Source: Bacillota bacterium
Lineage (GTDB): Bacteria; Bacillota; Clostridia; Christensenellales; Borkfalkiaceae
Direction: 5' to 3'
Length of the DNA stretch: 43,404 nucleotides
NCBI GenBank assembly: GCA_023403375.1
Contig: JAEYEN010000024.1
Location: forward strand, 1-43,404
In this document: positions 39,200 to 43,404 of the stretch, one piece after another
Layout of the letters: the number at the start of each line of letters is the position of its first letter
Position numbering within the stretch: the stretch's first letter is position 1
The notes under the pieces: model-generated
Databases searched by the model: none
The model's input: the letters and a program-made list of their open reading frames with translations, nothing else
Told to the model about the DNA's origin: nothing
Translations under genes and position numbers: made by a program

Positions 39200-40708
39200 T
39201 TATTTCTTTCTGCCACGCAGATATTTCTTTCCGCCGTTAATAAAATCGGGCTTTTCTTCTTCTTTTTTCTTTTTGCTCTTCTTTTCGGGCTGCGGTTCTT
39301 CTTTCGGAATATAAACTCTGCCCCTTATTTTTTCGGGTTCTTTATTGCCTTCTTTTTTCTTAAATCTTAAATCTATAATATAGTTTATCAATAGGGTAAA
39401 GGCAATGGTTATAACCTGAGATAATATCATGTAGATAGAGAACGCCGCGGTATACATAAACGCGAATACAGCCATCAATATAGGCATCATCCACATCATT
39501 ATCTTTTGCGTCTGCGCGCCTTGTCCGTCTACCGTTTGAAGTTCCATTGCCGCTTTCTGGCTCTTACTTAAAACAAACTGTGCCAAAAGCGAAATGCCTG
39601 CCGTTATAATTGCAAGAATAAAGTAACCGTTCGCTTCGGTTGTCTGCGTTTCTAAATCGGCGATAAGAAGTTTATAAGTATCTTCGCTCATATTAGAAAC
39701 TTCGCCGTCTTTGGTTTTGTATTCGTGAACGGACTTGAATTTTTCCCACGAACTTTCTACGGGGTGAGCAAGGGGGCTGTCCGCCACCCAGATGTTTTTA
39801 ACCCACAAGAAACTGCTGTTGTCCGCTTTATACTGTTTGCCCGCCATAACGCTGCCTACGTTTTGTAAAAACGTAAGTTCGTCAATCTCGGTGCCTTCGG
39901 TATATTCGTCGTAATTTTTATCTTCTATTTTTAAGAAGTTATTTTTTTCGGATAAAGATTTAACGTCCGGCTGATTTACGGATAACTCTTTTATTTTGCC
40001 GCTAATCAGAGAATAAACGCCGCTTCCCGAAGAATAATAATTTTCTCCGTCTACGGTATAGAATTGTTTATACTTAACGTAACCGTTAGAAGAATTTATA
40101 ATATAGTAATTGCCGTTTTCGCCTTCGGAACCTTTTTCTACGTTGTAAGTAATTCCGTTAGAATTAAAGTTTCCGTCCGCGTCTAATTCTTTATTTACTA
40201 TCTGATAATTATCGTAAACAAGTTTTCCTTCTTTTTCGTTATATTTAACAACTTCGTCGTCAATTTCCATACCGGCGTAAATAGCGTTGTTATACGCAAC
40301 GCTCATATCGTAAAAATACTTTTTATTGACGTATTTAGAATAGCCGTTGAATGCGGAAATAGCCACTATAAATATTACAAGCGTAACGATAGTGGGAAGG
40401 CAGGCGCCGAACATAGAATAACCGTTCTTTTTATAGAGCGCCATCATTTTCTGATTATATAATTGTTTATCGTTTGCGTACTGTTTTTGAAGTTTTTCTA
40501 AGTCAGGGCGCATTTTTTCCATAATAAGCGAGTTTTTACGCATCTGTATTCTGGAAATAGCGTCAAACGGAATGGTTATAAGTTTAAGAAAAACCGTAAA
40601 CAATATAACGCCCCACGCAATGGAAGAACAAATTCCGACTATCCACGCGATAACCGAAACCAACCCTTCAATCTGGGGTGCGACGAACAAGATTTCTGTA
40701 ATATTCAT
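39200..40708 (-). CDS. yidC: Membrane protein insertase YidC with a large extracellular insertion
   Basis: It inserts proteins into the membrane alone or with SecYEG. The core is clear: TM1 (about 18-47), a cytoplasmic hairpin rich in Lys/Gln (54-97), TM2 (101-120), FLWVKNIW (300-307), TM3 (361-381), TM4 (403-422), TM5 (425-446) and a basic Lys/Glu/Pro tail to 502. Residues about 125-295 are an extra, polar, Tyr/Asn/Ser-rich domain between TM2 and the FLWV segment, where Gram-positive YidC1 normally has a short loop. Size 502 compares with about 260 for the usual form. No lipoprotein signal is seen at the start. It lies one base after yidD. Confidence 0.93.
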   Translation of the reverse strand: MNITEILFVAPQIEGLVSVIAWIVGICSSIAWGVILFTVFLKLITIPFDAISRIQMRKNSLIMEKMRPDLEKLQKQYANDKQLYNQKMMALYKKNGYSMFGACLPTIVTLVIFIVAISAFNGYSKYVNKKYFYDMSVAYNNAIYAGMEIDDEVVKYNEKEGKLVYDNYQIVNKELDADGNFNSNGITYNVEKGSEGENGNYYIINSSNGYVKYKQFYTVDGENYYSSGSGVYSLISGKIKELSVNQPDVKSLSEKNNFLKIEDKNYDEYTEGTEIDELTFLQNVGSVMAGKQYKADNSSFLWVKNIWVADSPLAHPVESSWEKFKSVHEYKTKDGEVSNMSEDTYKLLIADLETQTTEANGYFILAIITAGISLLAQFVLSKSQKAAMELQTVDGQGAQTQKIMMWMMPILMAVFAFMYTAAFSIYMILSQVITIAFTLLINYIIDLRFKKKEGNKEPEKIRGRVYIPKEEPQPEKKSKKKKEEEKPDFINGGKKYLRGRKK

Positions 40709-40709
40709 A

Positions 40710-40973
40710 TTAGTATACCCATTTTAAAACACTTTTTTTATCGGGAACTTTATCGAAGCCGCCTTTTGACCACGGCATACATCTGATTATTCTTAACGTA
40801 CCTAAAAATATACCTACTATTATGCCCCTTTTTAATATTGCTTCAATCATATACTGAGAGCAAGAGGGGATAAATCTGCACGTTCCCTTTGATAAGAATT
40901 TCTGATAAAATTTAATCAGCGTTATCGGAAGAAGTTTTAACAAACGGTGAATTTTCTTTAATATAATTTTCAT
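40710..40973 (-). CDS. yidD: Membrane protein insertion efficiency factor YidD
   Basis: A small membrane-associated partner of YidC. The 87 residues show the family core IKFYQKFLSKGTCRFIPSCSQYMIEAI (given in two parts: IKFYQKFLSKG, then TCRFIPSCSQY at 31-41), CMPWSKGGFDKVP and a hydrophobic middle. The ATG at 40973 is the only usable start, so the gene begins 62 bases inside the end of rnpA in a different frame. The order rnpA-yidD-yidC is conserved across bacteria. Confidence 0.93.
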   Translation of the reverse strand: MKIILKKIHRLLKLLPITLIKFYQKFLSKGTCRFIPSCSQYMIEAILKRGIIVGIFLGTLRIIRCMPWSKGGFDKVPDKKSVLKWVY

Positions 40974-41292
40974 CGTTAAAAAAACCCCCTTTTTTTAAAA
41001 GATACCCCATATCTTTTTTAATATCTTCCAATCTATACTCTTCTTTTACTTTCGGTATAAAAACAAAAAAGAAGTCTTGCCTTAAAAAAGGCAAAAAACT
41101 TCTGAAACTTTCTCTTAAATATCTCTTGATTTTGTTTCTTTTAACGCTGCCGCCGTGTTTTTTTCCGACGGCAAACCCAACTTTCAACGAATTTTGTTTA
41201 ATATATAAAAGAGTGAGATTATTAGAAAATAATCTCTTTCCTTTACCGAAAACTAAATTAAAATCTTTTTCTCTTTTTAATCTGTAATCCAA
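40912..41292 (-). CDS. rnpA: Ribonuclease P protein component
   Basis: The protein subunit of RNase P, which helps the RNA bind pre-tRNA 5' leaders. The 126 residues show the N-terminal LKREKDFNLVFGKGKRL, VGFAVGKKHGGSVKRNKIKR with the RNR motif at 51-64 (KRNKIKRYLRESFR), and a helical C-terminus. The last 20 residues (KENSPFVKTSSDNAD) extend past the usual end and overlap yidD by 62 bases. It follows rpmH by 26 bases, the standard arrangement. Confidence 0.95.
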   Translation of the reverse strand: MDYRLKREKDFNLVFGKGKRLFSNNLTLLYIKQNSLKVGFAVGKKHGGSVKRNKIKRYLRESFRSFLPFLRQDFFFVFIPKVKEEYRLEDIKKDMGYLLKKGGFFNDENYIKENSPFVKTSSDNAD

Positions 41293-41318
41293 CTTTAAAT
41301 ACCGAAAATCAGAAAAAT

Positions 41319-41453
41319 TTAAGCGGAAAGTTTATGACGACCTTTATTTCTGCGTCTTTTAAGAACGTTCTTTCCCGAACGTGTTTTCATTCTTTCTCTG
41401 AATCCGTGAACTTTGCTTCTTTGTCTTTTCTTAGGCTGGTAAGTCTGTTTCAT
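41319..41453 (-). CDS. rpmH: 50S ribosomal protein L34
   Basis: A 44-residue ribosomal protein. It starts MKQTYQPKKRQRSKVHGFRE, continues RMKTRSGKNVLKRRR and ends KGRHKLSA, which is unmistakable L34. AAGGAGAT lies 5 bases before the ATG. It heads the rpmH-rnpA-yidD-yidC-jag cluster, with its own promoter 84 bases upstream. It lies 117 bases downstream of dnaN and points the same way, whereas the common Firmicute arrangement is divergent from dnaA-dnaN. Confidence 0.97.
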   Translation of the reverse strand: MKQTYQPKKRQRSKVHGFRERMKTRSGKNVLKRRRNKGRHKLSA

Positions 41454-41536
41454 AATTATCTCCTTAAAACGCCTGCCGCGTATTTTTTAATTTTATTTTT
41501 TATTTTCTTTTTCGGCAAAAAACCGCCGACTTATTT

Positions 41537-41565
41537 ATTTTATTGTTTTTTTAACCTTTTGTCAA
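41537..41565 (-). promoter_or_regulatory. Sigma-A promoter of rpmH
   Basis: On the minus strand TTGACA (41565-41560), 17 bases, TAAAAT (41542-41537). It lies just after the dnaN stop. Confidence 0.8.
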
Positions 41566-41570
41566 TTAAA

Positions 41571-42671
41571 TTAAGAGTTTATTCTTACCGGTAACACCAG
41601 ATAAGAGAAGTTTTTATCGCCGATAGGGGATAAAATACAGGGGTCTATCGCGGAATTAAGTTTTATAGTTACGAATTCTTCGTCTATAATTTTCAAAAAG
41701 TCCATAATATACTTTCCGTTAAATGATATATAAAGGTCTTTTCCGTTTAACGTTATTCCTATATTTTCGTTAACGTTACCTATTTCCGATTTAGCCGAAA
41801 CCGTCATATAATCTTCGTTTATATCGAAGTTTACAAAATTATATCTGTCGTTTTTAGCGACGATAGAAGCCCTTTCTATACTATTTAAAAGCGCGGTTTT
41901 ATTAACCGTTACAACGTTATTGAACGTTGTGGGAAGAATATGGTTATAGTTGACGAAATCGCCTTCTATAAGTCTTGATATAAGCGTAGTGTTTTCAACT
42001 TCTATAAACAACGAATTATTTTGTAAAATAACTTTAAGTTTTTCTTCGTCTTTATCCAAAAGCCTTGTTATCTCTTGAAGAGTTCTAGACGGAATAACCG
42101 CCTTAAAATCTCCGCTCGCTTCCGTTTCTTTCTTTAAAACCGCCATTCTGTAACCGTCTAACGAAACGACCGTTAAAACTCCGTCCTTAACTTCAAACAA
42201 GCAACCCTTTAATATAGGTCTGCTGTCGTCAAGCGCGCAGGCAAAAACCGTTCTTTCTATAATCTTCTTAAATTCTTTCTGGGAAAGAATAAAATAGTTC
42301 CCGTCGGTTGTCTTTTCTATCACGGGATAGTTTTCCGCAGGATACACCTGCAATTCGCTTGAAGAATCGGAATATTTAATCTGCAACTGCCCGTCTTCTA
42401 TTTTGCAAAGTTCTATCTGTTCGTTCTGTAACTTTTTAACGAATTCCACAAAATATTTACCTACAACGACGGTTTCGCCTTCCATAAGCACTTCCGCTTT
42501 AATGGTTTTTTCGATAGTAATTTCCATATCGGAAGCAAGAAGGGTAAGCGTTTCGCCTTTTGCGGTAATCTTTATACCTTCTAAAACAGGGTTAGAAGAT
42601 TTTACAGGCAACGCTTTGCTTACTTTAAGCACCGCGTCAGATAAATCCAAACCGTCGCAAATCAATTTCAT
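41571..42671 (-). CDS. dnaN: DNA polymerase III sliding clamp (beta subunit)
   Basis: It forms the ring that tethers the replicative polymerase to DNA. The start used is the ATG at 42671 (MKLICDGLDLSDAVLKVSKA), with CGGAGAAAA upstream. The frame continues 21 codons further up, but that part is hydrophobic A/T-rich leader containing the promoter. The 366 residues cover the three clamp domains: SSNPVLEGIKITA, DDSRPILKGCLFEV, SLDGYRMAVLKK, ISRLIEGDFVNYNHILP and the end LVLPVRINS. Length and wording are standard DnaN. No dnaA lies beside it; upstream is a putative oriC and then rsmG on the other strand. Confidence 0.96.
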   Translation of the reverse strand: MKLICDGLDLSDAVLKVSKALPVKSSNPVLEGIKITAKGETLTLLASDMEITIEKTIKAEVLMEGETVVVGKYFVEFVKKLQNEQIELCKIEDGQLQIKYSDSSSELQVYPAENYPVIEKTTDGNYFILSQKEFKKIIERTVFACALDDSRPILKGCLFEVKDGVLTVVSLDGYRMAVLKKETEASGDFKAVIPSRTLQEITRLLDKDEEKLKVILQNNSLFIEVENTTLISRLIEGDFVNYNHILPTTFNNVVTVNKTALLNSIERASIVAKNDRYNFVNFDINEDYMTVSAKSEIGNVNENIGITLNGKDLYISFNGKYIMDFLKIIDEEFVTIKLNSAIDPCILSPIGDKNFSYLVLPVRINS

Positions 42672-42734
42672 AAAAATTTTCTCCGATAAAATAAAGTAAA
42701 AATAATTTTTTGTAAATAATATATATACGGACAT

Positions 42735-42763
42735 ATTATATAATATATAGAATTAAAAAGCAA
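42735..42763 (-). promoter_or_regulatory. Sigma-A promoter of dnaN
   Basis: On the minus strand TTGCTT (42763-42758), 17 bases, TATAAT (42740-42735), 64 bases before the dnaN ATG. Confidence 0.75.
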
Positions 42764-43154
42764 GTTTTTTCGACTTTAATAGAGAATATAGTTTAAGGGA
42801 ATTTTTTTAAAAAAAAGGACGGAATTTTTTGTTATTTTTTTATTTTTATTTATTTTTTAAATTTAAAATATAAGTATTATTCTTATTAACTAGTGGAAAA
42901 GTTGATAACTCAAAAATTATCAGATAAAACCTTATAAAAATCATCTTGATAAAAAGTTAAATTTTTGTGGAATAAACATTGATAAAATAAAAATAAAGTG
43001 GATAACTTTTTTAAACGAAAAGAAAAAGTAAAAAAAAGGGGACAAATTAAAATAAAATAATCGTAAAAATAAGAAAATCCCGAAAAGTTGATAAAAATGT
43101 AAAATAAAAGTTGATAACTTTTTAGTTACTTACAAAACAAAAAATAATTGATAA
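42764..43154. other. Putative chromosomal replication origin (oriC)
   Basis: A very A/T-rich, gene-free stretch between divergent dnaN and rsmG. It carries a cluster of nonamers ending KGATAA, all on the plus strand, that resemble DnaA boxes (TGTGGATAA): AGTGGATAA at 42997, AGTTGATAA at 42900, 43086 and 43109, TCTTGATAA at 42944, CATTGATAA at 42977 and AATTGATAA at 43146. The best differs from consensus by one base, the others by two or three. Long A/T runs at 42805-42875 could be the unwinding element. Context (dnaN, rpmH, rsmG) supports an origin. Confidence 0.65.
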
Positions 43155-43176
43155 AAACAAATAACCGTGTTATAAT
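43148..43176 (+). promoter_or_regulatory. Sigma-A promoter of rsmG
   Basis: TTGATA (43148-43153), 17 bases, TATAAT (43171-43176). The -35 overlaps the last DnaA-box-like site. The expected start point falls on or next to the A of the rsmG ATG. Confidence 0.75.
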
Positions 43177-43182
43177 TTTCTT

Positions 43183-43404
43183 ATGAAAAGTTTGAAAGAG
43201 ATACTTGCCGAAAACGAAATAGTTTTATCGGAAGACAAATTAAAAAAGTTTGAAAAATACTACGAGATTTTAGTTTTCTATAACGAAAAATTCAACATAA
43301 CCGCAATTACCGAAAGAGAAGAAGTGTATATAAAACATTTTTGCGACAGTCTGATAGGGTTAAAATATTTTAACTGTGAAAATGTTGATAACTTAATAGA
43401 CGTC
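43183..43404 (+). CDS. rsmG: 16S rRNA m7G527 methyltransferase RsmG, 5' part only
   Basis: The methyltransferase modifies G527 of 16S rRNA. Only the first 74 codons are in the window; the gene runs off the right end. The visible part, starting MKSLKEILAENEIVLSEDKL and with FEKYYEILVFYNEKFNITAI, EREEVYIKHFCDSL and the beginning NLIDV of the SAM-binding strand, is typical of RsmG (GidB). No Shine-Dalgarno sequence precedes the ATG. The promoter -10 box ends only 6 bases before it, so the mRNA is probably leaderless. RsmG near oriC is a conserved arrangement. Confidence 0.93.
   Translation, partial: MKSLKEILAENEIVLSEDKLKKFEKYYEILVFYNEKFNITAITEREEVYIKHFCDSLIGLKYFNCENVDNLIDV

Noticed and set aside
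42672..42734. Longer N-terminus for DnaN (21 extra codons)
   Set aside because: The extension abuts the promoter and overlaps the ribosome-binding site; the conserved MKLICDGLDL start has proper spacing.

Overview
The window looks like the origin-proximal part of the chromosome of a spore-forming, moderately AT-rich Clostridia-type Firmicute, probably an uncultured gut lineage (the rank is inference). The sequence signs are spoIIR, sleB and yyaC; a consensus T-box leader; many TTGACA/TATAAT-type promoters with 17-bp spacers; the Firmicute parS sequence TGTTTCACGTGAAACA; and the gene set jag-yidC-yidD-rnpA-rpmH with parA/parB, dnaN and rsmG.

Left part (1-12.1 kb, nearly all minus strand): a sporulation pair spoIIR-sleB behind a sigma-F-like promoter, then cardiolipin synthase with its own sigma-A promoter. 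Next comes one long aromatic amino-acid operon transcribed leftwards from 12.06 kb: aroF-tyrA-aroB-aroA-aroC-pheA-(aroE-aroK fusion)-aroQ. It encodes the whole route from DAHP to chorismate plus the chorismate branch enzymes for Phe and Tyr. Ahead of aroF sit a TTGACA-N17-TATACT promoter, an 18-codon leader peptide with seven Phe/Tyr codons, a 13-bp antiterminator pairing and a terminator hairpin: a classic ribosome-mediated attenuator. Divergent from it, a UGG-specifier T-box precedes a stand-alone TrpB2-type tryptophan synthase beta chain. So Phe/Tyr supply appears to be controlled by attenuation and Trp supply by a tRNA-Trp riboswitch from one shared intergenic region.

Middle part (14.3-28.4 kb): a Cys/His-rich lipoprotein with foreign-looking codon use; a repeat-rich stretch with fragments of a tRNA-Arg 3' end next to the intact tRNA-Arg(ACG) gene; an apparent operon of a DeoR-type regulator, cysE, cysS and an unusually short alaS, with a 19-bp palindrome over the -10 box; serS; a LOG-family hydrolase; a MATE transporter; two small unknown genes, one without a usable start; and yyaC.

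Right part (28.4-43.4 kb): three parS sites, then about 3.6 kb without a credible gene. That stretch carries at least twelve copies of a directional paired palindrome, TTGAACAA-N10-TTGTACAA, with an 18-bp period inside each pair. I cannot match it to a named system, and it is the best candidate for something undescribed. It is followed by ftsH, parA, parB and a GT4 glycosyltransferase on the plus strand, and on the minus strand by jag, an enlarged yidC, yidD, rnpA, rpmH and dnaN. Between dnaN and a cut-off rsmG lies an AT-rich putative oriC with seven same-orientation DnaA-box-like sites; dnaA itself is not in the window.
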